Positions 1 to 7,793 of a stretch of DNA of 64,000 nucleotides are shown here, in pieces. The notes under the pieces are model-generated. The model did not search any database and was not told the DNA's origin. It saw only the letters and a list, made by a program, of their open reading frames with translations. This DNA comes from Halarcobacter mediterraneus. GTDB taxonomy: Bacteria > Campylobacterota > Campylobacteria > Campylobacterales > Arcobacteraceae. The translations under genes were made by a program, and so were the position numbers. The DNA is taken from contig NZ_NXIE01000004.1 in assembly GCF_004116625.1 (NCBI RefSeq), forward strand, positions 186,001-250,000, written 5' to 3'. Positions within the stretch are counted from its first letter, which is position 1, and each line of letters begins with the position of its first letter.

Positions 1-1032
1 GAAGTTAATCAGAAATTATCATATTTTAAATATTATCCAAGATGGAAATGGGTCATTGCTGTAGGTGTTTATACCGATGATATAGAAAATGAAATTGCTA
101 AAAATAAAGAAGAACTTCAAAAAACTATTAAAAATCAAGTAGTTCAAAATATTTTACTTTTTTTAATGTTTTTATCAATAGCAATTGTAATATCAATTTT
201 AGTTTCTCAAAAAATTGACGATGTTTTAAAGTCTTATCAAAAAAGAGTAAAGGCAAAAACTGATGAATTGAATGAATTAAATGAAACTTTAGAAAGAAGA
301 GTTCAAAATGAGATTGAGAAAAATAGAGAACAAGAACAACTTTTAGTTCAAAAATCAAAATTTATTGCTCTTGGGGAAATGATTTCGAATATTGCTCACC
401 AATGGAGACAACCCCTTTCAGAACTTTCATCTATTCTTATGAATATAAAATTTAAATATTATACTCAAAAATTAGATGATGAATTAATGGATAAAAAAAC
501 AAAAGAAGCAGAAGTTGTATTAGAATATATGTCTCATACAATTGATGATTTTAGAAATTTCTTTTTACCTAAAAAAGAAAAAGAAAAGTTTTCTTTAAGA
601 GAAGCAGTTGATTCAACTATTACAATAGTTTCAAGTGCCTTGGCAAATAATAATATTAAAATAGAAATAGATATAGCAAAAAATATAACTTTGAATACAT
701 ATGCAAATGAGTTCCAACAGGTTTTACTAAATATTATTACAAATGCAAAAGATGTTTTAATTCAAAAAAAAGTTGAAAATCCTTGGATAAAAATTTATAC
801 GAGAAAAATAAATGATATTACAATTTTATATATTGAAGATAATGGTGGAGGAATTAAAGTTGAGCCAAAAAGTAAAATATTTGAACCATATTTCACCACA
901 AAAAAAGATAGTGATGGTACAGGAATAGGGCTTTATATGTCAAAAACTATTGTTGAAAAAAATATAAATGGTAAACTATTAGTAAAAGATGGTTCTTTGG
1001 GTGCAAGATTTGAAATTATTTTACCAAATTAA
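1..1032 (+). CDS. Sensor histidine kinase, Cache-type, 5' end outside window
   Basis: The reading frame is open from base 1, so this is the C-terminal 343 residues of a larger membrane kinase. The first 35 codons look like the end of a periplasmic Cache sensor (YYPRWKWVIAVGVYTDDIE). A membrane span follows (about bases 145-205), then a coiled coil, then an H-box IAHQWRQPLSEL whose histidine codon is 397-399. The ATPase part has an N-box (LLNIITNAKD), a G1 box (EDNGGGI) and a G2 box (GTGIGLYMS). An internal ATG at 166 falls inside the membrane span and is not the true start. The expected role is autophosphorylation in response to a small extracellular ligand. No response regulator gene lies nearby, so its partner is unknown. 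The ligand cannot be told from the part that is visible. Confidence 0.9.
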   Translation, partial: EVNQKLSYFKYYPRWKWVIAVGVYTDDIENEIAKNKEELQKTIKNQVVQNILLFLMFLSIAIVISILVSQKIDDVLKSYQKRVKAKTDELNELNETLERRVQNEIEKNREQEQLLVQKSKFIALGEMISNIAHQWRQPLSELSSILMNIKFKYYTQKLDDELMDKKTKEAEVVLEYMSHTIDDFRNFFLPKKEKEKFSLREAVDSTITIVSSALANNNIKIEIDIAKNITLNTYANEFQQVLLNIITNAKDVLIQKKVENPWIKIYTRKINDITILYIEDNGGGIKVEPKSKIFEPYFTTKKDSDGTGIGLYMSKTIVEKNINGKLLVKDGSLGARFEIILPN

Positions 1033-1044
1033 AAAGAAGAAATC

Positions 1045-1158
1045 ATGAGTTATTTTAAAAAGTTTAATAAATGGTTTGATGAAAATTCAAATAAAATATT
1101 ATGGATTGTTTTAGCTTTACAAGCTTTAATTGTAGCAATAGTAAGTTATCCAAAGTAA
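1045..1158 (+). CDS. Small membrane protein, 37 residues, unknown function
   Basis: A short ATG frame begins 12 bases after the histidine kinase stop, with a purine-rich AAGAAGAAA ribosome site just upstream. The product has a charged N-terminal half (SYFKKFNKWFDENSNK) and one hydrophobic helix (LWIVLALQALIVAIV), ending SYPK. This is the layout of a single-span small membrane protein. Its tight coupling to the kinase gene suggests co-expression, and possibly a role next to that kinase in the membrane. I recognise no family. The alternative is a chance frame; against that are the ribosome site, the compact spacing and the clear amphiphilic design. Confidence 0.45.
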   Translation: MSYFKKFNKWFDENSNKILWIVLALQALIVAIVSYPK

Positions 1159-1160
1159 AG

Positions 1161-1949
1161 CTATTCGAATGTATCTTTTAACTCTTCTCTAATTTTTAAG
1201 AATTCATCTAAATGTTCAAAGAAAATATCTACTAATTTAGGGTCAAAATGCTTTCCTTTTTCTTCTTTAAAAAGTTTAAATATTCTTTCATCTTCCCAAG
1301 CTTTTTTATAACATCTATCGCTTCCTAAGGCATCAAAAACATCAGCAAGAGCTGTGATTCTTCCATAAATATGAATTTCCTCTGCTTTTAGTTTTCTTGG
1401 ATAACCTGTTCCATCCCACTTTTCATGATGTTCATATGCCACAATGGAAGCACACTTTAAAAGTGATCTATTTGAATGTTTAAGCATATCATAACCCAAT
1501 TGAGCATGGGTATCCATTATTTTTCTTTCTTCCTCATTAAATTTTCCTGGTTTATTTAAAACTGAGTCAGGAATAGCTACTTTTCCAATATCATGCATAG
1601 GACTTGCTTGTTTTAACATTTCAGCTTCTTTTTCAGGTAAACCATAATATAAAGCTAAAATTTTTGAATACTCTGCAACTCTTTTTACATGGTTACCTGT
1701 TTCTTTACTTCTACTTTCTCCTATTGCTCCCATAGTAAAAACAACTTCTTTTTGTGTTTCTTCTATCTCTTTACTTAATTCTTCAACCTCTTTAAGCTTT
1801 TTTTGTAGTTCGTCGTATTCATGTCTTTGTCTTTTATCACTTCTAAGCATAATTTTATCATGACGCTTAATATCTTTTATTAGTTTATTTGTTGTAGTAG
1901 TAAAGTTTTTTTGTAGTTCTTCTAATTCTGAAATTAGTTTATTTTCCAT
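1161..1949 (-). CDS. HD-GYP domain c-di-GMP phosphodiesterase
   Basis: This 262-residue soluble protein has an N-terminal coiled coil (residues 1-75) and an HD-GYP domain (about 75-250). The metal-binding HD pair is H119-D120 in MHDIGK. The second signature is HEKWDGTGYP with the GYP at 182-184, and TALADVFDAL follows. These residues are the ones expected in an active enzyme that hydrolyses cyclic di-GMP to pGpG or GMP. There is no receiver domain, so control must come through the coiled coil or a partner protein. Its ATG shares a base with the stop of siaC upstream, so the two are translationally coupled. This makes it a likely output of the SiaB/SiaC switch, though no such pairing is known to me. 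Confidence 0.9.
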   Translation of the reverse strand: MENKLISELEELQKNFTTTTNKLIKDIKRHDKIMLRSDKRQRHEYDELQKKLKEVEELSKEIEETQKEVVFTMGAIGESRSKETGNHVKRVAEYSKILALYYGLPEKEAEMLKQASPMHDIGKVAIPDSVLNKPGKFNEEERKIMDTHAQLGYDMLKHSNRSLLKCASIVAYEHHEKWDGTGYPRKLKAEEIHIYGRITALADVFDALGSDRCYKKAWEDERIFKLFKEEKGKHFDPKLVDIFFEHLDEFLKIREELKDTFE

Positions 1950-2329
1950 TATTTTTCAACTAGATTAAACTCCAGTCCCTCAAAGTCTTCTTTAAAATCT
2001 TCTCCTGCTTCTAAAGCACTCTCATTTTCTTTATCATAAATCCAATTAATTTCTATACTTTTACCCTTATTATGTGCTTCTTCAATTAAATCAAAGAAAT
2101 CAAAAAAAAGTTTAGAAGAACTAGAATTAAAATATATGATTTCCAAATTTATAATTGTTCTTTCATCTTGGATTTCTTGAAAATATTTTTCAATCCATTC
2201 TATCATTGGTTTATAAAATTCAAATGTATTCTCAGGGTAGGATTTACCCATTAATTCAAAAACTTTACTTTCTGCATCAAATTTAATATACGGGGTATAT
2301 TTGGTTTCTTCAATTATTAAACTTTCCAT
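1949..2329 (-). CDS. siaC: SiaC-family regulatory phosphoprotein (DUF1987)
   Basis: The 126-residue product matches the SiaC (DUF1987) family in length and pattern: a start such as LIIEETKYTPYIKFD, a central SYPENTFEFYKPMIEWIEKY and the phosphosite region IYFNSSSSK at 65-73. In Pseudomonas aeruginosa, SiaC is phosphorylated by SiaB, dephosphorylated by the PP2C protein SiaA, and activates the diguanylate cyclase SiaD when unphosphorylated. Here the residue lined up with the known threonine is serine 69. The gene overlaps siaB by one base and the HD-GYP gene by one base, giving a tight three-gene unit. The inference is that SiaC controls the adjacent phosphodiesterase. Confidence 0.85.
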   Translation of the reverse strand: MESLIIEETKYTPYIKFDAESKVFELMGKSYPENTFEFYKPMIEWIEKYFQEIQDERTIINLEIIYFNSSSSKLFFDFFDLIEEAHNKGKSIEINWIYDKENESALEAGEDFKEDFEGLEFNLVEK

Positions 2330-2889
2330 TAAATTGAATTCTCCTTGTTTGTATTAATTTCTGCTATAAAATGGAAATAGAATTTATCATTATTTATATT
2401 TTTAAATTCAAAATCTATTTTATCACTTTTTTTGGCAATTTCATAAAAACCAATTCCTCCACCTTTTTCATGGGTGAGTTTTCCACTTCTTCTAAGTTCT
2501 TTATATTCTTCTTTAATTTTTTCATTGGATAAGGTATTTATGTGATTTAATTTATTTTCTAATTTATTTTTATCGTCAATACTTACTATATTTTGGCTAT
2601 GAATATAGTATTTTCCTTTTTCATCTTTTGTAACAATTATTAAACCTTCTGAATTAGGTTCTTTATTATTAAGGGTTTTGTTTTTTGAATAATTCATCAT
2701 ATTTTGAGCAAGTTCTATAAATATAGTGAAAATATTATTAGCTAAGCCCATATTTAAGTCACACTTTTGAGCTTCCTTTTCTAAAGCTTCAGTCATTGAG
2801 CTTATTAGTGATTGAGATAGGAATCCACCATAAGTTAAGAATATTATTCCATCTTCTTTTACAAGGTTTTGTATTAAGCCTATATTCAT
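2329..2889 (-). CDS. siaB: SiaB-family protein kinase
   Basis: This 186-residue protein has the histidine-kinase-like ATPase fold of the SiaB family. The N-box is ELAQNMMNYS (E59, N63, N66) and the glycine-rich box is EKGGGIGFYE (141-150). It has no H-box and no membrane span. SiaB proteins phosphorylate SiaC, acting in the opposite direction to a PP2C phosphatase. It is the first gene of a minus-strand operon siaB-siaC-HD-GYP. The start is preceded by CTAAGG on the minus strand as ribosome site. A divergent receptor operon with a SpoIIE phosphatase starts 124 bases away, so kinase, target and probable phosphatase are all local. Confidence 0.8.
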   Translation of the reverse strand: MNIGLIQNLVKEDGIIFLTYGGFLSQSLISSMTEALEKEAQKCDLNMGLANNIFTIFIELAQNMMNYSKNKTLNNKEPNSEGLIIVTKDEKGKYYIHSQNIVSIDDKNKLENKLNHINTLSNEKIKEEYKELRRSGKLTHEKGGGIGFYEIAKKSDKIDFEFKNINNDKFYFHFIAEINTNKENSI

Positions 2890-2963
2890 CTTTTGCCTTA
2901 GTATTTTATTACATAATAATTACTAAATAAAGCTTTAAATCATCTTTTGTATTATAATTGTGA

Positions 2964-2969
2964 TATAAT
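2964..2969 (+). promoter_or_regulatory. Probable -10 element for the binding-protein/SpoIIE operon
   Basis: TGATATAAT is an extended -10 with a consensus TATAAT, 44 bases before the ATG at 3014. It lies in the 124-base divergent gap between siaB and the binding-protein gene, with T-rich sequence upstream. No -35 box is evident, which is usual in this group. Confidence 0.5.
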
Positions 2970-3013
2970 ATTTCTTATATTTTATTACTTTTTAGTTAGG
3001 ATGAACTTAATTT

Positions 3014-3703
3014 ATGAGAATATTAATCTTTATATTATTAACTTTTTGTATAGGAAATACCTTAGAGATAGTTTTTGAACAGAGAAAACCCTATGTTGAA
3101 AAAACAGAGGACTCAATAAAAGGTTTAGTTGGAAAACCTATTATAAATGCTTTAAATAAGGCTCAAATAGAATATATATTAAAAGAAAAACCTTTTAAAA
3201 GACAATTATATGAAATTAAATCAAATACAAAAGAAATTTGTGCTTTAGGTTGGTTTAAAACAAAAGAAAGAGAAAAGTTTTCAAAGTATTCTACTGTTGT
3301 ATATCAAGATAAACCTTTAGGAATTATTGCTTTATCTAATAAGAATTTTCTTAATCATATTCATATTGATAAACTTTTTTCTTTAAGTAACCTAAAAGTA
3401 TTAGTTAAGGCTTCCTACTCTTATGGCACAATTTTAGATGAAAAATTAAAAAATCCAAAACTAAAGAAAAATGAAGTATTTTCAAGTCATGAAAAAATGC
3501 TTAATTTGATAAAAAATAAAAGAGCTGATTATATGTTTATCTCTAAAGAAGAAGCAGATGTTTTATTAAAAAATGAAAAAAAACTATCTTATTATTCTTT
3601 GGAAGGTCTTCCAACTGGAAATAAACGATATTTAATGTGTTCTAAACTTGTAGAAGACACTACTATAAAAAAAATAAATAAATTTCTAAAAGATAAAAAA
3701 TGA
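3014..3703 (+). CDS. Periplasmic solute-binding protein (SBP family 3-like)
   Basis: The 229-residue product begins with a short signal peptide (MRILIFILLTFCIGNT) and continues as a compact type 2 periplasmic binding fold of the bacterial extracellular solute-binding family 3, at the short end of that family. FEQRKPYVEK near the N-terminus and ADYMFISKEEADVLL near the C-terminus correspond to ligand-domain strands. No transporter genes lie nearby. Its stop overlaps the ATG of the large receptor gene (ATGA), so it probably works as a soluble co-receptor or ligand donor for that receptor rather than in uptake. The ligand is unknown. AGGA at about 2998-3001 is a somewhat distant ribosome site. 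Confidence 0.7.
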   Translation: MRILIFILLTFCIGNTLEIVFEQRKPYVEKTEDSIKGLVGKPIINALNKAQIEYILKEKPFKRQLYEIKSNTKEICALGWFKTKEREKFSKYSTVVYQDKPLGIIALSNKNFLNHIHIDKLFSLSNLKVLVKASYSYGTILDEKLKNPKLKKNEVFSSHEKMLNLIKNKRADYMFISKEEADVLLKNEKKLSYYSLEGLPTGNKRYLMCSKLVEDTTIKKINKFLKDKK

Positions 3704-6700
3704 TATATAAATTTATACTAATTATTACTTTATTTGTAAACTTTCTTCAAGGAAATATAAATAAAGATATTAAAAATATTTCTGCTTTAGTTGCCCCTCA
3801 TTTATATGAATTAAATAATGATTCTTTAGAAAACATTTTAGAAAACTATTTAAAAAATAATCAAAATATAAAATATTTGATTTTATATGATACATTAGTT
3901 AATAAAAAGTACCTTTCCTATTATAAAAACAAAGATAAAGTTATAAAAAATAGTTTTAACCCAAAACAATTAAACTTTAATTGTGAAAAGGTAAGTATTG
4001 ATATTAGATACAAAAATGAAAAAATTGGTTCCCTTGAAATATGCAAAGAAAGTGATAATGCTCTAAATCTTACAAAAGAAGAAAAACTTTGGCTAGAAAA
4101 AAATAAAGTTATAAAAGTTCATAATGAATATGATTGGGCTCCTTTTAATTTTAATGAACATAAAACAGCAAAAGGTTATTCAATAGATTATATAAAACTT
4201 TTAGCAAAATCTTTAGGTTTAGAAATTAAATTTGTTACTGGAACTTGGAACGAATCTTTACAAAAAGCATATAATAAAGAAATTGATGTAATGCTAAATA
4301 TTGCAAAAACCAAGCAAAGACAAAAGCATTTATCTTATGTAGGTATTTATGCAAGAAACATAACTTCAATTTTAACAAAAAAAACTAGAGATGATATTTC
4401 AAATATTGATTCTTTACTTGGCAAAAAAGTTTCTGTTGTTGAAGGCTTTATTTATGAGAAGTTTTTAGAAGAAAACTATCCAAAAATAGAAATTATAAAA
4501 TATAAAAATACCTTAGATAGTATTAAAGCTGTAATATATGATGAAGTTGATGCAACATTAGGTAAAACAGCAAGTTTAAATTATATAATGAATGAAAATG
4601 TTATAAAGGGATTAAAATATACAGCAGATGTTAAAGTAAATGATCCAGAAATGGAGAATTTATATATTGCAGTAAGAAATGATAAACCAATATTAGGCTC
4701 TTTACTGAAAAAAGCTATGCAAAAAGTATCTATTGAAGAAATGGATAAATTAAAATTAAAATGGTTTAACCAAAAAAGAAGAGTTCAGTTTACAAAAGAA
4801 GAGTATAAATGGTTAGATAAAAAAAGAGTTATACGATATAGTGAAGTTAATTGGAAACCTTTAGCTATTATAGAAAAAAACTCTATGACAGGTATTATTG
4901 GAGATTATTTAAATATTGTTGCTGAAGCTACAGGTATTGAATTTGAATTTGTTCCTTCAAATTCCTGGCCAGAGGTTTTAGAAAAGTTCAAAAATAAAGA
5001 AATTGATTTAGTACCAGGTATAGGAGATACAAAAGAGGAAACTTCCTTAGGAGCAGTTTCAAAAAAATATGCTACTTTTCCTATGGTTATAATAAGTAAC
5101 GAGAGTGTAAATTATATTGACTCTTTAGATGATATAAAAAATAAAGTTTTATCTATCCCAAAATTTTATACAAGTTATAATTATATAAAAGAGATATATC
5201 CAAATATAAAAATAATTGAAACAGAAAATATTTTTGATGCTTTGTTAAATGTATCCAATAAAGACGCAGATATTTTTTTAGGACATTTAGCTCCAACTAT
5301 TTATTATATGACAAAAATAGGAAAAGATAATCTTAAAATTGTAGGAAATTCAGGAGTTAATTTTAAACATCATTTTTTAATCAACCCTGAATTACCTGAA
5401 CTTCTATCTATTACAAATAAAGTCTTTGATTCTTTAACTCAAAAAGAAAGAGATAAAATCTATAATGGTTGGATTGATGTTAAAGTGAAGCAAAATTTAG
5501 GTTTTTCTCTTAAAAAAATACTATCATATCTTCTACCATTATTATTTATTATTCTTTTAATTATACTAATAATAATTTACTGGAATAGAAAGCTAAAAAT
5601 TTTAGTTGATAAAAAAACAGCTGATATTTTTAGTAAAAAGCAAGAACTACAATCTTTAGTGGATTCTTTTGATAGAAATGTGATTTTTGTACAAACTGAT
5701 TTAAATGGAATTATAACTCATCCAAGTAAAGCTTTTTGTGAAATTTCAAAATATTCAGAATCTGAACTAAAAGGAAAAGGAAGTAACATTGTTCGACATC
5801 CTGATTCAGATGAAAACTTATTTAAAGAATTATGGCAAACAATAAAAGCCCAAAAACGTTGGTCTGGGGAAATAAAAAATATGGCAAAAGATGGTACAAC
5901 TTATTGGTTGTATTCAAAAATTGAACCTGCATATAATAAAAGCTTAGAGTTTATTGGTTTTAAAGCAATTAGTCAAGATATAACAAATAGAAAGATTGTT
6001 GAAAGCCTAAGTAAAAACTTAGAAAAGAAAGTTGAAGAGCGAACTTTTGATTTACAAAAGGCAAAAAATGAAATAGAATTAATGCATCAAAATACTAAAG
6101 ATAGTATAGAGTATGCTTCTTTAATTCAAAGTTCTCTTATTCCTTCAAATGAATTATTTGAAAAACATTTTTCTGATAGTTTTCAACTTTGGGAACCTAA
6201 AGATATAGTGGGTGGAGATATTTACTTATTTGAAGAACTTAATGATAATGAATGTATTTTAATGCTAATAGATTGTACTGGTCATGGAGTTTCTGGTGCT
6301 TTTGTTACAATGTTAGTAAAAGCAATAGAAAGACAAATTATAGCTTTTATTAAAAATAATAATGAAAAAGTAAGTCCTGCAAAAATATTGTCTATTTTTA
6401 ATAAGAGTATGAAACACTTATTAAAACAAGAAACTGCTGATTCTATTTCTAATGTAGGTTTTGATGGCAGTATAATTTATTATAATAAAAAAGAAAAAAT
6501 TATTAAATTTTCAGGGGCTGAGCTACCTTTAATTTTTACTTATAATAAAAAAGTAAATATAATAAAAGGAAATAGACATTCAGTAGGTTATAAAAAGAGT
6601 CAAGCCTCTTATACCTTTGATGAACATGAAGTTGAAGTTCAAAAGGGAATGACTTTTTATCTAGCAAGTGATGGTTATTGGGATCAAAATGGTGGTAAAA

Positions 6701-6861
6701 AAGGCTTTCCTTTTGGAAAAAGAAGTTTTCTTAAATTATTAGAAAAGTATTCTTTATATCCTTTATCTAAACAGAAAGAACTTTTAACGAATGATTTATT
6801 TTTATATCAAAATAAAAATGAAAGAAACGATGATATTACTATTATAGGATTTAAAATATGA
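3700..6861 (+). CDS. Membrane receptor: two binding-protein domains, PAS, SpoIIE phosphatase
   Basis: This 1053-residue protein has a signal peptide (1-18) and two tandem SBP family 3 domains, starting near residues 125 (EEKLWLEKNKVIKV) and 367 (EEYKWLDKKRVIRY). A membrane helix follows at about 605-630, then a PAS domain (about 655-765), a short coiled coil and a C-terminal SpoIIE/PP2C phosphatase (about 800-1053). The phosphatase has VGGDIYLFEE, LIDCTGHGVSGAF, LASDGYWDQNGG and a final NDDITIIGFKI, which carry the expected metal-binding aspartates. The inferred role is a ligand-controlled serine/threonine phosphatase. Because siaB and siaC lie next door, the likely substrate is phosphorylated SiaC, making this a functional counterpart of SiaA with a different sensor. 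It overlaps its neighbours by four bases on each side. Confidence 0.85.
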   Translation: MIYKFILIITLFVNFLQGNINKDIKNISALVAPHLYELNNDSLENILENYLKNNQNIKYLILYDTLVNKKYLSYYKNKDKVIKNSFNPKQLNFNCEKVSIDIRYKNEKIGSLEICKESDNALNLTKEEKLWLEKNKVIKVHNEYDWAPFNFNEHKTAKGYSIDYIKLLAKSLGLEIKFVTGTWNESLQKAYNKEIDVMLNIAKTKQRQKHLSYVGIYARNITSILTKKTRDDISNIDSLLGKKVSVVEGFIYEKFLEENYPKIEIIKYKNTLDSIKAVIYDEVDATLGKTASLNYIMNENVIKGLKYTADVKVNDPEMENLYIAVRNDKPILGSLLKKAMQKVSIEEMDKLKLKWFNQKRRVQFTKEEYKWLDKKRVIRYSEVNWKPLAIIEKNSMTGIIGDYLNIVAEATGIEFEFVPSNSWPEVLEKFKNKEIDLVPGIGDTKEETSLGAVSKKYATFPMVIISNESVNYIDSLDDIKNKVLSIPKFYTSYNYIKEIYPNIKIIETENIFDALLNVSNKDADIFLGHLAPTIYYMTKIGKDNLKIVGNSGVNFKHHFLINPELPELLSITNKVFDSLTQKERDKIYNGWIDVKVKQNLGFSLKKILSYLLPLLFIILLIILIIIYWNRKLKILVDKKTADIFSKKQELQSLVDSFDRNVIFVQTDLNGIITHPSKAFCEISKYSESELKGKGSNIVRHPDSDENLFKELWQTIKAQKRWSGEIKNMAKDGTTYWLYSKIEPAYNKSLEFIGFKAISQDITNRKIVESLSKNLEKKVEERTFDLQKAKNEIELMHQNTKDSIEYASLIQSSLIPSNELFEKHFSDSFQLWEPKDIVGGDIYLFEELNDNECILMLIDCTGHGVSGAFVTMLVKAIERQIIAFIKNNNEKVSPAKILSIFNKSMKHLLKQETADSISNVGFDGSIIYYNKKEKIIKFSGAELPLIFTYNKKVNIIKGNRHSVGYKKSQASYTFDEHEVEVQKGMTFYLASDGYWDQNGGKKGFPFGKRSFLKLLEKYSLYPLSKQKELLTNDLFLYQNKNERNDDITIIGFKI

Positions 6862-7793
6862 ATGAAGATGAAATAAAAACACAATATGTAGGAAAGTTTT
6901 TGGAAAATGACTATAATAAGTTTAAAGATGGTTTATTAGAATTATTAGAAGATTATAAAAGAAAAAGCCAAAGATTAGATAAGATTATAAAACAAAGTGA
7001 CAAAATGCAGTTAAGGCTCATAAATGCAAATGAAGAACTTGCAGAATATAAAAACAATTTAGAAAAAAAAGTAGAAGAAGAAATATTAAAAAGAAAAGAA
7101 AAAGAAAAAATTATTTTAGAACAATCTAAATTTGCTGCTATGGGTGAAATGATTGATGCAATAGCACACCAATGGACTCAACCTTTAAGTATTCTAAGTC
7201 TTTATTCTAATTCTTTAGAATTTGATTACAAAGAAGGAATTGTTAATGAAGCTTATATTGATGATTTTCAAAAAAAAGTAAATGCTACTATTGAGCATAT
7301 GAACTGTACACTTACAGAGTTTAGAACATTTTTCAGAGAAGATAAAAAAAGAGAAGAGTTTGATATCAAAACAATGATTGAAAAAGTTTTTTTATTTGTA
7401 AAAGATGAATTTATAAAAGAAAAAATAACTTTAACTTTAAAAATAGATAATGATTTTAAAATTATTGGGATTGAAAATGAGTTTAAACATATCTTACTTA
7501 ATCTTATTAATAATTCAAAAGATGCATTTATTGTAAACAAGATAAAAGAAAGAGAAATTATTGTTAAAGCATATGTTACTGATGATAGTAAAGTTTTAGA
7601 AATAAGTGATAATGCAGGAGGAATACCTTTTGAAATACTTGATGATATTTTTAAAGCAAACTTTACAACAAAAGGAAATAGTGGTACAGGAATTGGTCTT
7701 TATATGAGTTCTTTAATTGCACAAAAATATCACTGCAAATTATCTGTAGAAAATATTGAAGAAGGTGCACAGTTTAAATTAATCATTAATTAA
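6858..7793 (+). CDS. Soluble histidine kinase with coiled coil
   Basis: This 311-residue kinase has no membrane span or sensor domain. A long coiled coil (about 36-95) leads to the H-box at H104. The box reads AIAHQWTQPLS, with threonine where the other two kinases here have arginine. The ATPase part is complete: LLNLINNSKDAF, SDNAGGIPFE and GTGIGLYMSS. It is the last gene of the receptor operon (ATGA overlap with the SpoIIE receptor), so it may take its signal from that receptor through the coiled coil. No response regulator is in the window. The 3' end overlaps the convergent EAL gene by 15 bases. Confidence 0.88.
   Translation: MNEDEIKTQYVGKFLENDYNKFKDGLLELLEDYKRKSQRLDKIIKQSDKMQLRLINANEELAEYKNNLEKKVEEEILKRKEKEKIILEQSKFAAMGEMIDAIAHQWTQPLSILSLYSNSLEFDYKEGIVNEAYIDDFQKKVNATIEHMNCTLTEFRTFFREDKKREEFDIKTMIEKVFLFVKDEFIKEKITLTLKIDNDFKIIGIENEFKHILLNLINNSKDAFIVNKIKEREIIVKAYVTDDSKVLEISDNAGGIPFEILDDIFKANFTTKGNSGTGIGLYMSSLIAQKYHCKLSVENIEEGAQFKLIIN

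Noticed and set aside
128-358. Minus-strand frame of 76 codons inside the first kinase
   Set aside because: It lies fully antisense to a clear kinase frame, and its product is low-complexity leucine/phenylalanine sequence with no motif.
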